Positions 1 to 9,759 are shown, counted from the first letter of the stretch. The stretch is 64,000 nucleotides of DNA from Gryganskiella cystojenkinii (GCA_015852425.1 JAAAIG010000063.1:16279-80278), one strand, 5' to 3'. Numbers and translations: made by a program. The notes: generated from the letters alone by a model not told the origin.

Positions 1-214
1 CGCCATATCGACAGTTGTGGTGGTTTGGGCGGTCAGAGGCAAGCCACCGCTTTTTATATATAAATTATATATATTTGAGAGAGACGCGTTGTTGGAGAGG
101 TTGTCTTTTTGCCAAACAATCTTGCTTCACCTTCGTCGTTTCCTACTGAACAGGGGACGAGATATTAAAGAAGATACCTCGAGAAAGAACAACGAACAGA
201 ACCTATTTACGCAA

Positions 215-745
215 ATGAGTCCTCCTAAGATCGAAACGTCGAACCTTGAGAGAGGCACTACTCAAGATGAATCTCAACACCCGTCGCCTGTGTCCCCTGG
301 AAACCAAGTTCCCCTTCCAGTTCCCACACAAACACAACACAGTTGTCGCAGTTTGGGCCACCACTCCAAGGGTGTGTTGCAAGTGTGCCAAACTGTCTAC
401 TATAAAGATTGTCGTTCTGCTCCTTGGATGAAATTCGCCTCCCTTTCGTGGAGTGTGTGTGTAGTGTGTATGGTATGTGTAATGTGTATGGTGTGTATGG
501 TGTGTATGGTGTGTATGTGTAGTAAGTGTGCATGTCGTGTAGTTGGTCTTGCTGCTCCAGCTGCCCTTCCTGCTCCATCTACTCCAGTTAATCCAGCTAC
601 TCCTGACATTCCTGTTATTCCTGCTGCTCCTCTTGTTCCTCATGCTCCTGGCGAACCTCGCGTTTTCGGAAATGGAATTGCTGCCATTAACAAGCAAGAT
701 GACACGCTAGTGAATAGTAAATCAGTACTAGCAACAAATTTTTAA
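215..745 (+). CDS. Low-complexity hypothetical ORF (doubtful)
   Basis: An open frame of 176 codons starts at the first good ATG downstream of a TATA-like stretch at about 51-80. The predicted protein starts MSPPKIETSNLERGTT, then passes through a TG-rich microsatellite that is translated as a Val/Cys/Met run, and ends in a Pro/Ala-rich tail. No domain is recognised. The microsatellite in the middle and the equally open opposite strand argue that this may be non-coding. An intron over the TG tract is possible but no convincing splice pair was found. Nothing upstream is visible because the window begins here. Confidence 0.2.
   Translation: MSPPKIETSNLERGTTQDESQHPSPVSPGNQVPLPVPTQTQHSCRSLGHHSKGVLQVCQTVYYKDCRSAPWMKFASLSWSVCVVCMVCVMCMVCMVCMVCMCSKCACRVVGLAAPAALPAPSTPVNPATPDIPVIPAAPLVPHAPGEPRVFGNGIAAINKQDDTLVNSKSVLATNF
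452..522. repeat. TG/TATGG-rich microsatellite
   Basis: Alternating gtgtgta and tggtgtgta units run for about 70 bases. The tract is imperfect, with units of 7-10 bases, and looks like a degenerate dinucleotide repeat. Confidence 0.8.
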
Positions 746-964
746 CTGCGGAGATCTGTGAATTAAAGCTGCGGATAATACCACTTCCCTTTAAATCTCC
801 ACTCCCTCCAATCGCTCTTTCATCATTTTTGCCGGCATTTTCTTATTAAGCCACCCACCTCCCTTCGTTTCCTACGCGATGGAGTTAGCCAGCTGCTCTG
901 TTTTTGTACCATCACTTCATTTCTCTCTCGTCTCACGCTACCCTAACCCAATACCTAATATCAT

Positions 965-1510
965 GGCTGCAGCTGAACCATCTCCGCGAGCACATGACGA
1001 TTGCCGGTTAGGAACCAGTTCTCTTTGACACCACCATTGGCAAGAACATCCGCTATGGCATTCCTGGCGGACAAGCTATTGATCAAGCGCAAGTTGTCGA
1101 GACAGCCAAAGCAGCCAACATCCACAACTTTCATGTCGTTGCCCAACGGCTACGATACTCACGTCGGTGACAAGGGATCGCAACTGTCTGGCGGACAGAA
1201 GCATCGTTTTGCTATTGCCCGTGCCTTAATCCGTAACCCTCATATCCTGCTGTTGAAGGAGGCTACCTCTGCCTTGGATTTAGAGTCGGAGAAGATGTTC
1301 ATAAAGCCTTGGACAAGGCCCAGGGATGGCCGTACAACAATTGTCCTTGCTCACCATCTGTCAACTATCCAGAATGCCGAACTTATCCTGGTCGTCAAGG
1401 ACAGTACCATTGTCGAATCGGGTCGTCATAGCGCGCTCACGGCACTCGGTGGCGTGTACTCTGAGCTCTGCAGGAAGCAGAACTTGGAGGTTACTCGCTC
1501 AATGAGCATT
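965..1510 (+). pseudogene. ABC transporter (ABCB/MDR type) NBD fragment, decayed
   Basis: The plus strand encodes pieces of one nucleotide-binding domain in shifting frames. First comes the Q-loop region (LREHMTIAG, stop, [16 protein letters not shown]) at about 975-1065. It is followed by the signature LSGGQKHRFAIARALI at about 1180-1235, a Walker B region reading ILLLKEATSALD, and the switch region TTIVLAHHLSTIQNA. Several lesions are visible: an in-frame stop in place of the Q-loop glutamine, a frame change near 1131, another near 1295-1325, and lysine where the Walker B aspartate should be. No membrane domain or Walker A motif lies upstream. It is the remnant of a full-size exporter of the P-glycoprotein class. 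Confidence 0.85.
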
Positions 1511-1621
1511 CTTCTCAGCTGATGTTTGAAGACACAGCTTATTACATGGCAAGCACCAGTGATCTGATTCTTGAAACACTGCTGTGCCTTTTCTTAGAAT
1601 TAATTGTCTTTTTGAAACACG

Positions 1622-1745
1622 ATTCTCAAGAAGATCCGTGCCCATCGTTGTCTCCGTCACTACTGAGGTGTCTGTGTCCGTGGTTCAGCACACCAAGACC
1701 ACTGGTCGTCGTGGTCCTGTCGTCGGTATCCCCAAGAAGAAGTAA
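1622..1745 (+). pseudogene. Ribosomal protein uS13 (RPS18) 3' end, decayed
   Basis: Read with one frame change, the bases encode KKIRAHRCLRHY, a TGA stop, GVCVRG and then QHTKTTGRRGPVVGIPKKK followed by TAA. This matches the highly conserved C-terminus of eukaryotic small-subunit protein uS13/RPS18, which carries tryptophan where the TGA now stands. The tail shows further substitutions in the last ten residues. Only the last ~40 codons are present. Just after the stop, 1749-1798 has intron signals: donor gtaggt, branch-like tgctaac and acceptor ttcag. The relic therefore looks like a duplicated genomic segment and not a retroposed mRNA copy. Confidence 0.8.
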
Positions 1746-1799
1746 CCTGTAGGTTTCTCTTGGTCTTGTTGACTTATTAATTGGCTGCTAACTTTCAGG

Positions 1800-2259
1800 A
1801 AAAGTGAGAGTCAGATCAGTGCCTTTTTTTGTTACAAATGATGTTTTTAAACTTACCGACATCGTCTTAAACTATATGACGACAATCTTCGTTTTTCTGA
1901 TACCTTGCAACAAATGATCCAATGGTCGACGGATGACTCGTTCAGACAGTCAGGCAGCAATCGATGGGACATCAAACGACTTTATGGATTATTTTCCATG
2001 TGTCTAACTTTTGCTTCGACTTTTTTTGCGTTGATGTCTGGCACCTCATAAAATAGTGATTTCTGTTTCATAGAAACTCGCGGGTCGCGAGCATAACGCA
2101 ATGACCAAATATCCAACGTGTTGAGTTCCACTGTCCGAAGACACCTGGTCTCATGCAGCACCCGATCCACGAAACAAAATTCCAGTCGTCTTACCTGGAA
2201 ACCGACCTGTGACCAATCTTCTCTAGCATCCCCTCCTTTCCCTCCTCTCCTTCTCCACG
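1800..2259. other. Intergenic, no gene recognised
   Basis: About 460 bases upstream of the secreted-peptide candidate. It is CT-rich near its right end, as expected of a fungal promoter. Short open frames on both strands show no recognisable protein. Confidence 0.5.
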
Positions 2260-2268
2260 TATATAAAG
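2260..2268 (+). promoter_or_regulatory. TATA box
   Basis: TATATAAAG stands about 270 bases before the ATG of the small secreted-peptide candidate and follows a CT-rich stretch. The core promoter layout is typical of fungal genes. Confidence 0.6.
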
Positions 2269-2533
2269 AAGTCGTACCAACCCAGTGTCCTGCACCAACA
2301 CACATCTGATCCTTAGCAGCACCCACGGCACTCGCATCATCTCAAGAACAACCACAAGCACTGCAACAAGCACCCTTGCAAGCACATTCACAAGAACCGC
2401 GGTATTAACGATTGACTCTCACAGCACCTTGCGAGAGCGTACCACTTTCCGCCTGGAAACAAGCACCTGCTGCACTGTGTTCACCTGCCATCTTCTTGAC
2501 TCTTCCTCCAACCAAGCAATCATATTTCGAATA

Positions 2534-2701
2534 ATGGCCCAATACATGTATCGCGTCTCTACCATTGCACTCATGCTTGCTCTTGCTCTCCTGCACCTTC
2601 AAGTCGCTGCAATGCCTGTTCCAGACGGTTCCCTTGCCGACGTTGTAGTAGATGTAGTGGATGACCTCGATGACCTCACAGTCTCGGTTTTACGTGTCTA
2701 A
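2534..2701 (+). CDS. Candidate small secreted peptide (55 aa)
   Basis: The reading frame starts MAQYMYRVSTIALMLALALL, giving a hydrophobic core and a plausible signal-peptidase site after LQVAA. The remainder is a short acidic mature peptide of about 29 residues (MPVPDGS..., rich in Asp and Val, no cysteines). The ATG was chosen because the hydrophobic core follows at once, while the longer frame upstream is Ser/Thr-rich leader sequence. A TATA box lies at 2260-2268 and AATAAA occurs about 100 bases after the stop. No family is recognised; it could be a secreted signal or effector-like peptide, or a chance ORF in a transcribed non-coding RNA. Confidence 0.45.
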   Translation: MAQYMYRVSTIALMLALALLHLQVAAMPVPDGSLADVVVDVVDDLDDLTVSVLRV

Positions 2702-2852
2702 GACTCATAATCACAAAGGCTCTCTCGATCCCTTCCATTGCCTTGTTGCGTCACAACCTAAGCTACACTCATACCGAGGATCTTGTTTCACTTAACTAAA
2801 ATAAACTTGGTCCTTATTTCCAACTCAAAACCCCTCCCCACCCCCCCCCCCC

Positions 2853-3045
2853 NNNNNNNNNNNNNNNNNNNNNNNNNNNNNNNNNNNNNNNNNNNNNNNN
2901 NNNNNNNNNNNNNNNNNNNNNNNNNNNNNNNNNNNNNNNNNNNNNNNNNNNNNNNNNNNNNNNNNNNNNNNNNNNNNNNNNNNNNNNNNNNNNNNNNNNN
3001 NNNNNNNNNNNNNNNNNNNNNNNNNNNNNNNNNNNNNNNNNNNNN
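2853..3045. other. Assembly gap (193 N)
   Basis: A run of 193 undetermined bases. It is preceded by a tract of 12 or more C and followed by nine G and a GA repeat, so the gap sits in a homopurine/homopyrimidine zone. Open frames spanning it are artefacts. Confidence 0.99.
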
Positions 3046-3054
3046 GGGGGGGGG

Positions 3055-3080
3055 AGAGAGAGAGAGAGAGAGAGAGAGAG
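3055..3080. repeat. (GA)n microsatellite
   Basis: A perfect or near-perfect GA dinucleotide tract directly follows the G-run at the edge of the gap. Confidence 0.9.
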
Positions 3081-3307
3081 GTTCATCCGCAGCAAGGTTA
3101 TTTCTTGCTACGTGTAAAGAGTTGATAGCTAGATTGTTCAAGAGGAATAAGGTCTGTAAGATTCGTTTGCTATTATTTTTTGAAAGTAAATACTCGCTAC
3201 ATACAACTATCGAAGGTGATTCGTGACCAGGGAGATGTCGACAGAGTGATGCTCATATGGCATTTTTATTGGATCCTCCTCGGTTGATCGTGAGATGGGA
3301 TGCGACC

Positions 3308-6300
3308 TTATTTGGTCGTCTCCACTGCTCCGCGCTGCCGTAATAGTCGAACATTAGACTCACTCAGGCCATGTACGCCTTCAATGGATGCGCCTGACAG
3401 AATAAGACTATTCATCGGAGAGTTCCAATGCAGGCGCACCTCAATGTCGTCTTTGTCCTCAACGACTTCCCACATAGAAACTAAGCCGCTGTGACAGCCA
3501 GTTACAAAATAATTGCCATTGTCGGCCGATCTCCACGAAACGCCACGGACGGCGCCAAGGAGGTCGCTTACAACCGCCAAACATCGACCTGTATCTGCAT
3601 CCCACAGCCGCACAGTGTTATCGCTACTGCCAGTCACGATCTGATGGCCACTGGGTGAAAAGAGCACACTGTTAACCCAGTTGGTATGGCCTTCCAAAAC
3701 ATGACCAGCTGCACCAGTTTGAGCATCCCACAGATGTATATTGCCATCTCTACTGCCTGCTGCGATCTGATGGCCGCTGGGTGAATATGCCACGCAGCTA
3801 ACACAATAGTAAATGCCAGACAGGATAATGCCAGCTGCACCAGTTTGCGCATCCCATAGTCTCACGTCGTTGTCTAAACCGCCTGACGCGATCTGATGGC
3901 CACTGGGTGAATATACCACACATGTAACCTCGAGGATGTGGCCATTCAGGACGAGACCTGGTGCACCAGTCAGTGCATCCCACAACCGCACAGTACGGTC
4001 CCAACCACCACTCGCGATCTGATGGCCACTGGGTGAATACGCCACGCTTGTAACCGGGCCGACGTGACCTATCAATTCATAGCAACCTGCACCAGTTTTT
4101 GCATCCCACAGCCGCACAGTATTGTCATCGCTGACACTCGTGATCTTAGAGCAATAGGGTGAATATGCCACTCCTCTAACCAAGTCGGTATGTCCAATCA
4201 AAAGATGGCCAGCTGCTGCAGTTTGCGTATCCCATAGTCGCACAGTTTTATCGACGCTGCCACTCGCGATTTGATGGCCAAAAGGAGAACAAGCCACACT
4301 TGTAACAACTTTGGTTTGGACTGCCAAAACAAGGCCGGCTGCTCCGGTTTGTGCATCCCAGAGCCGCACAGTATGGTCCTGGCTGCCGCTTGCGATCTGA
4401 TGGCCACTGGGTGAATATGCCACGCTCTTAATCAAGTCGGTATGGCCAGTCAATACGAGGCCAGTTGCTCCAGTTTGTGCATCCCACAGCCGTACAGTCC
4501 CATCTCTGCTGCCACTCGCGAGCTGATGGCCACTAGGTGAATAGGTCACACTCATAACCCAGTTGTCATGGCCAGCCAAGACGAGGCCAGCTGCACCAGT
4601 TTGTGCATCCCACAGCCGCACAGTGTTATCAAAACTGCCAGTTGCGATTTGATGGCCACTGGGTGAATACGCCACACTGAAAACAAAATCGGTGTGGCCA
4701 GTCAAGACAAGACCAGCTACTCCAGTTTGTGCATCCCACAGCCTCGTAGTATTGTCATGGCTGACGCTCGCGATCTGATGGCCACTTGGAGAATATGCCA
4801 CACCTATAACCTTGTCGGTATGGCCAATCAAGACGAGGCCAGCTGCTCCTGTTTGTGCATCCCACAGTCGCACAGTTTTGTCATCACTGACACTGGCAAC
4901 CTGATAGCCACTGGGTGAATATGCCACTCCTCTAACCAGACCAGTATGTCCAGTCAAGACATGGCCGGCTGCTCCAGTTTGTGCATCCCACAGCCGCAGA
5001 GTTGTATCATCACTACCACTCGCGATCTGGTGGCCACTGGGCGAATAAGCCACACTTGTTACAGCTTTGCTGTGTCCTTTCAATACAATGGTTTCCGCCC
5101 AAGTTGATGTATCGTAAACACCAATATCGCCACCTTCAAGGCCAACTGCCAAAGCCTTTCCATCTGGCGAATACGCACAGCAATAAATAATCTCGTCTCG
5201 TTGGAGATAGGGCCACTCGCCAAACTCTACTCCTTCCATCTGTGCGCCACTCAGGTCGGCGTGACGCAGCCATGTATAGCGGAGTACGGCATTTCTCAAA
5301 TCTGCTCCTTGCAGTTGAGCTGAATCGAATTGGCCATAGCTGAGATCTGCTCCTGGGATTCGGATACCTTTCAGATTTGAACTATGGAATCGAGTCCGAC
5401 GGCGGACCAAAATCGTAATGGCATTGGCCGCTGCTTGACTTGCTCGACAATCTTTTTTCGAGAGCTCGATAATCTGACGCAGTCTTCGTTCAAGACCAGG
5501 GTCGGCCTGCACATGCTCGGCTAGGAACTGAATGATGGAGGGCTCTCTGACGAGATCCGTCTTGCTCAAAGGATTGTCGGTAATATCACCGGAATCACCA
5601 TCATGGTTTTCATCCATCTCGTGAACGTGTCGAGAATAAAAATATTCCAGGAACGAACGATGCATGAACCGGTGCTGGTCCTCAACACGTGAGAGTGGAC
5701 TCGATTCCCGAAGGAGTGTTGTTTCAGCTTTGAGACTAAAAAACTCTTCCTTCCACGATCCTCGGTCGCTTCTTGCCTTGTACTGTACCACCGGATTGCC
5801 CTTGTGCCTGTGAAAGATCGCCGCCGCAAGTCTCATTGAAAAATCAAGGACACACTCATCAAAGCCATCCTCGAGGAGCACCTCAAATGCGTCCTTGAGG
5901 TCGCCTGAGAGAGATCGCCCTCGAAGCCGAAGTCGACTCTTCTCCAACCAATCGTCAATGAAAGAGTTGTACAGGGTCAGACGGTTCACCTTGACCTTAT
6001 TCAGATCCGCAATGCCCTTTACCACCTTTGGCAGAGCATTAAGTGCGAGGGACAATAGGAAAGGGTTCTTGACCAGCTCTATTAGGTTCGGGATCGACTT
6101 GAGCTTGTCCATATAGTCTTCAATGCTCCAGACGAGTCTATTGTCTGCAAGTTTGTGTACCTCTGAGTCTCGCACAAACTGACAGACATAGTCCTCGATT
6201 TGGGCTGTGGAGAACGGTATGATTACAGCCTCAGCATACTGGTCGATTTTGCTGGCACGGTAGCGGTTACTCGCTTGGGGACTGAAAAGATCGCTGTGGT

Positions 6301-8677
6301 TATGACCAATCACCGTGCTTCGGCAGCTGACAATCATCTTTGTGATGGGTTGACCCTCTTCATTCAATTGGTTGGCGGTGTGGAGGTTAACTTTTTCCTG
6401 CGTCTCATCATAGCCGTCGCATATCAAGACGAGCCGACGGTGCTGCTTCAGTTCCTGGATATGAGCCTCCGAAAACTTATGGATCCTCAGCTGTTTGGCG
6501 ATCAGGTCGATATCCGGTCGGTCGATGCCCGGTAAGTTGATGAACAACGGAATGGGATCCCCCTGCTTGTAACTGGTCCACAGCTTGTACTCAAAGCGTT
6601 CGCTGAAGGTTGATTTTCCTGCTCCTGAATCCCCCAAGATCAACATCACCTTGGCTGTTCCTTCCAAAAAGTCATGAACGCGGGCGTGCAGCGGGACATG
6701 GTCGTCGTCGGATGCCTGTAGGTTCGGCTTGCACATTGGCTGGATGTAGATTCCTGCATATTTGCTGTATATCCCGAGTCTCTTATGCTGGAGGTTGTGC
6801 AGTAGATGATCAAGACCTGGGTTCTTGTTCGCCTCCTTCAAAAGAAGAGATGATTTGGGCAGGGGCATGCTGATGCGAAGTGGATGAATGTACTTGAATT
6901 CGTCATCACCACTTCGGTTTAAATGGTTAATCAAATCTCGAGCCTTCGCTTTGATTGGAGAGTTGGCCATTAACAGCGCTGGGTTGATGCCGTCAGAAGA
7001 AGCCGAGGCTGACATATTCGAGAGATGACCAAGAATCATCAAAATCCATCGCATTACGTCCTTATCTTGCTTTGAGTCGACACTGGTCTTGAACATCTCG
7101 CCGAGGAACTCGACGGCCTGTTCTCGAGTGACCAAGTCCCAGGAGGGATCCGCTGCAACCTCGCCCACCAGTCGACTGATCCCCCACAAGAATTTGATAT
7201 CCTGGCTATTTTGAGGATCACACATCATGATGTTCAGACTGGAGAAATCGCCCCTGCTGGCATGATCCTCGGCCTCTTGCACAGCCTTGAACCAACGTGC
7301 CTCGCCTCCAAATCCGAGCGTAGTTTTCAAAAGCCCAAAAAGCCCTCGAGTGCCTTTGATCACATTTGGCAGACCCTCGGCAATCCCGCTGAAGTCGTAT
7401 TGAACAACACCTGTCATTTTGAGGAGACCGTTAGATAGACCAAGAAAATGGCGGATGTACTTTTGGCGCCGAGTCTCGTCATCCGAGACTGAGAGCAGAC
7501 TCTGACAGGCGTAGTCGGCTTGATACCTCACAAGAGGGTCATCGTGTTTTCTGAGTTCCAGGAGAATTTCAAGAAGCGGTTCGTGTTCCTTCTCTCGACT
7601 GAGACCCGTGATTTGACAAGGGACCAAAAGAATGAGAACCATGGTGATGGCGAGGACCAAGTATGCCAACTCGTTCTTGCCGATTTGGGAAGAGTCGAAC
7701 CGTCGTTTGAGACAATTGAGGGTGCGGTTTAAGTCATCTGGTGTCAGGTAGTTCTTGGGTGCATCCTGGATCAACTGGACCAACCCGAGAAGAACATTGA
7801 CTTTGAGGAGAACAGAGCTGTCCAGGAGCTTGAGGAAGCAGTCGAAAAGTTCGCTGTAAAGCTCACTGTTAAGCACGGATCCAAGAAGAATGATCTCACG
7901 GATGGCCTCAGAGTCCTTCACGTCTCGAGAGACAAACTCGTTGACCATTCGAGTCTTGATCTGGTCAAGGTGGTGCTTTTCACCGAGACTCTTTTCTATC
8001 TCCGAGATCCATGATTGCTGAGAGACACTAAGAGAACTGAAGGTAGCACTGCTGGTGAGAGACACAGCCGGCGGCGAGGACGAAGACGATGATGCCTCCT
8101 CGACTACCATGTTGAGAAGACTTGCACAGATGGCGAGCTGGGCAGTGTCTTCGAAGTCTTGACCAATATTGGGTGCAGGAACGTCGATATTGATTCTGGC
8201 AATGTTGTTCTTTGGAAAGATATTGGATCTAAAAGACCAAGTCTCCGCTCCCTTTGAAACGCTGGAGGCGGCACTGACTGAAATTCGTATTCCTGAGGCA
8301 AAAGTAGGAGCTGTCGACACGTCACCTGGGGGAGAGTCGGGCGATAGGGTGCTCAAGACGATCGTGCCTGTAGCTGGAGCGGTAATAGATGAGGTAGCTG
8401 CATGTGCGTTTGAGAGGCCTGTGTTTGCGGTTGAGATCGACACGTTGAGCGACGACCTGGATACCTTGCTGGTTCCATAGGCTGATGCTAGAGCATGGGT
8501 CTCTGTACACTCATCGTTAACTGCTGTAGGACCTGGCGACTTTGAGCGGAAGTTTCCAAAAAATCCGCGTACAGCCGATCTCTTGCTCCTGCTATCGGTG
8601 CTAGGAGTCCTGGAACGCGATCCTTCAGTCTGGGGTGACAGGTGCATCCGACTAGACCTTGTGTCGGGGTTCGCCAT
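3308..8677 (-). CDS. NLR-like STAND protein: NACHT, pentapeptide repeats, WD40 propellers
   Basis: A single uninterrupted frame of 1,789 codons. Residues 1-200 are Ser/Thr-rich with a short basic-aromatic motif RGFFGNFRSKSPG near 38-50. About 200-560 looks helical, ARM/HEAT-like (inference). The NACHT ATPase has Walker A GDSGAGKST at 682-690 and Walker B LVLICDGYDE near 750. Pentapeptide repeats (ADLSY, ADLRN, ADLSG) lie at about 1097-1154 and fourteen WD40 units fill about 1158-1730. Proteins of this plan are signal-transducing NTPases, and fungal relatives such as HET-E/HET-D control non-self recognition and cell death. Here the role is inferred, as no known effector domain is seen at the N-terminus. 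No lesion is visible, so the gene looks functional. Its flanks are relics of other genes and an assembly gap. Confidence 0.9.
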   Translation of the reverse strand: MANPDTRSSRMHLSPQTEGSRSRTPSTDSRSKRSAVRGFFGNFRSKSPGPTAVNDECTETHALASAYGTSKVSRSSLNVSISTANTGLSNAHAATSSITAPATGTIVLSTLSPDSPPGDVSTAPTFASGIRISVSAASSVSKGAETWSFRSNIFPKNNIARINIDVPAPNIGQDFEDTAQLAICASLLNMVVEEASSSSSSPPAVSLTSSATFSSLSVSQQSWISEIEKSLGEKHHLDQIKTRMVNEFVSRDVKDSEAIREIILLGSVLNSELYSELFDCFLKLLDSSVLLKVNVLLGLVQLIQDAPKNYLTPDDLNRTLNCLKRRFDSSQIGKNELAYLVLAITMVLILLVPCQITGLSREKEHEPLLEILLELRKHDDPLVRYQADYACQSLLSVSDDETRRQKYIRHFLGLSNGLLKMTGVVQYDFSGIAEGLPNVIKGTRGLFGLLKTTLGFGGEARWFKAVQEAEDHASRGDFSSLNIMMCDPQNSQDIKFLWGISRLVGEVAADPSWDLVTREQAVEFLGEMFKTSVDSKQDKDVMRWILMILGHLSNMSASASSDGINPALLMANSPIKAKARDLINHLNRSGDDEFKYIHPLRISMPLPKSSLLLKEANKNPGLDHLLHNLQHKRLGIYSKYAGIYIQPMCKPNLQASDDDHVPLHARVHDFLEGTAKVMLILGDSGAGKSTFSERFEYKLWTSYKQGDPIPLFINLPGIDRPDIDLIAKQLRIHKFSEAHIQELKQHRRLVLICDGYDETQEKVNLHTANQLNEEGQPITKMIVSCRSTVIGHNHSDLFSPQASNRYRASKIDQYAEAVIIPFSTAQIEDYVCQFVRDSEVHKLADNRLVWSIEDYMDKLKSIPNLIELVKNPFLLSLALNALPKVVKGIADLNKVKVNRLTLYNSFIDDWLEKSRLRLRGRSLSGDLKDAFEVLLEDGFDECVLDFSMRLAAAIFHRHKGNPVVQYKARSDRGSWKEEFFSLKAETTLLRESSPLSRVEDQHRFMHRSFLEYFYSRHVHEMDENHDGDSGDITDNPLSKTDLVREPSIIQFLAEHVQADPGLERRLRQIIELSKKDCRASQAAANAITILVRRRTRFHSSNLKGIRIPGADLSYGQFDSAQLQGADLRNAVLRYTWLRHADLSGAQMEGVEFGEWPYLQRDEIIYCCAYSPDGKALAVGLEGGDIGVYDTSTWAETIVLKGHSKAVTSVAYSPSGHQIASGSDDTTLRLWDAQTGAAGHVLTGHTGLVRGVAYSPSGYQVASVSDDKTVRLWDAQTGAAGLVLIGHTDKVIGVAYSPSGHQIASVSHDNTTRLWDAQTGVAGLVLTGHTDFVFSVAYSPSGHQIATGSFDNTVRLWDAQTGAAGLVLAGHDNWVMSVTYSPSGHQLASGSRDGTVRLWDAQTGATGLVLTGHTDLIKSVAYSPSGHQIASGSQDHTVRLWDAQTGAAGLVLAVQTKVVTSVACSPFGHQIASGSVDKTVRLWDTQTAAAGHLLIGHTDLVRGVAYSPYCSKITSVSDDNTVRLWDAKTGAGCYELIGHVGPVTSVAYSPSGHQIASGGWDRTVRLWDALTGAPGLVLNGHILEVTCVVYSPSGHQIASGGLDNDVRLWDAQTGAAGIILSGIYYCVSCVAYSPSGHQIAAGSRDGNIHLWDAQTGAAGHVLEGHTNWVNSVLFSPSGHQIVTGSSDNTVRLWDADTGRCLAVVSDLLGAVRGVSWRSADNGNYFVTGCHSGLVSMWEVVEDKDDIEVRLHWNSPMNSLILSGASIEGVHGLSESNVRLLRQRGAVETTK
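3560..5071 (-). repeat. 12 tandem 126-bp WD40-coding units
   Basis: Twelve consecutive 42-codon units occupy exactly 1,512 bases with no insertion or deletion. The core of most units is VAYSPSGHQIASGS followed by a variable residue and then TVRLWDAQTGAAG. Most changes cluster at the first six residues of each unit and around the GS.D.T turn. Flanking diverged units bring the total to fourteen, which fits two seven-bladed propellers. Confidence 0.95.
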
Positions 8678-9759
8678 AGATGGTCCCGTTTCCTAATTAA
8701 GACAAAAGGACAGTGATGTCGTGTGAGTATGATTGGCACCAAGAATACTCGCGAGAAGGATGACCCACGAAGACGTTCCCATAGTTAGGCCTTCCTCTCA
8801 CCTTTGCAGATGTCGGCGACGTGTTATTTACCGCGACTTCTTTTTGGCTTATCTTCTTGCTTTTGATAAGAGGATAGCACCTGGAGCGATGGACGGTTTT
8901 TGATTATCTAAAGAATGGGTTTGTTTGTTAGTAGGATGACACGAGGTATCGTTTGGGCAGTGAGTGATAAGCATTCAAAGAAGAGGCTCACATCGACAAC
9001 AGGACGACTCGCTGGGTTTTTCCTTGTTGTTTAACTTGTGGGGAGAAAGGCGGTGTCCGAAAGTAGAGGAATGGATTCATATAAGTTCGTTGAGAAATTA
9101 CCCAAGAAAGGTCGTCGTTGTTCAGTGGGGAAGTCATGTCATCGCAAACCTACAAGTGTCTTTTCGTGAACCAAGACAGGACAATTTGATAGGAAACTAC
9201 ACTTACGGTGACTCACAAGTGAAAGAGTTGATATTACAATCTCAACAGATGGCAGATAGTGAATGAAGGCGCGTGAATCTTGAAATGTCAATGAAGAATA
9301 ATGGCAATGAAGAAATGGCAATGAGATTGATGATGAGCAACGAGACATATGGAAATTGGAGGAAATTTGTACTCCTTCACCTGCAGCTTTTCTGTGGTTT
9401 GCGGAGGGCACGAGCGTTGTTGGCGTCCGTTGGATGACAGAGCCCATGCATTGTTTGGGAAGAACAAACGAAAACGTTGATTGATGTGGTTGCTGTTGTG
9501 GTTGTGTTATTGTTGTTGTTGTCGTTGTCGTTGTTGCATATCGCTGGATCAGTCGAATCCTTTAGAGAGAAAGGCTTATTTACTACCGACTAGAGTCCGC
9601 GACAAGGACGCGTCAAGAACATTTTGGGCATGTTATCATCTTGGCTCCTTAATTGATACTACGATTGAATTTGAGGTTGGCTTTTATCTTTGTCCTTACT
9701 TTAATCGCACAGTATTCTTTTTGCAGTCCTTTTTTCGATGTGCCTCACAACACTCCAGT
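8678..9759. other. Intergenic/5' region of the NLR-like gene
   Basis: Contains the promoter and leader of the NLR-like gene, which runs leftward, and a TGT/CGT-rich triplet tract at about 9487-9537. Short frames occur on both strands without recognisable protein. Confidence 0.5.

Noticed and set aside
941..950. Telomere-like ccctaaccca
   Set aside because: Only one and a half units; no array, so most likely chance.
2783..3226. Open frames across the N block
   Set aside because: They exist only because undetermined bases contain no stop codons.
3560..5071. CRISPR-like regular repeat spacing
   Set aside because: The repeats are protein-coding WD40 units in frame with no spacers, in a eukaryotic genome.
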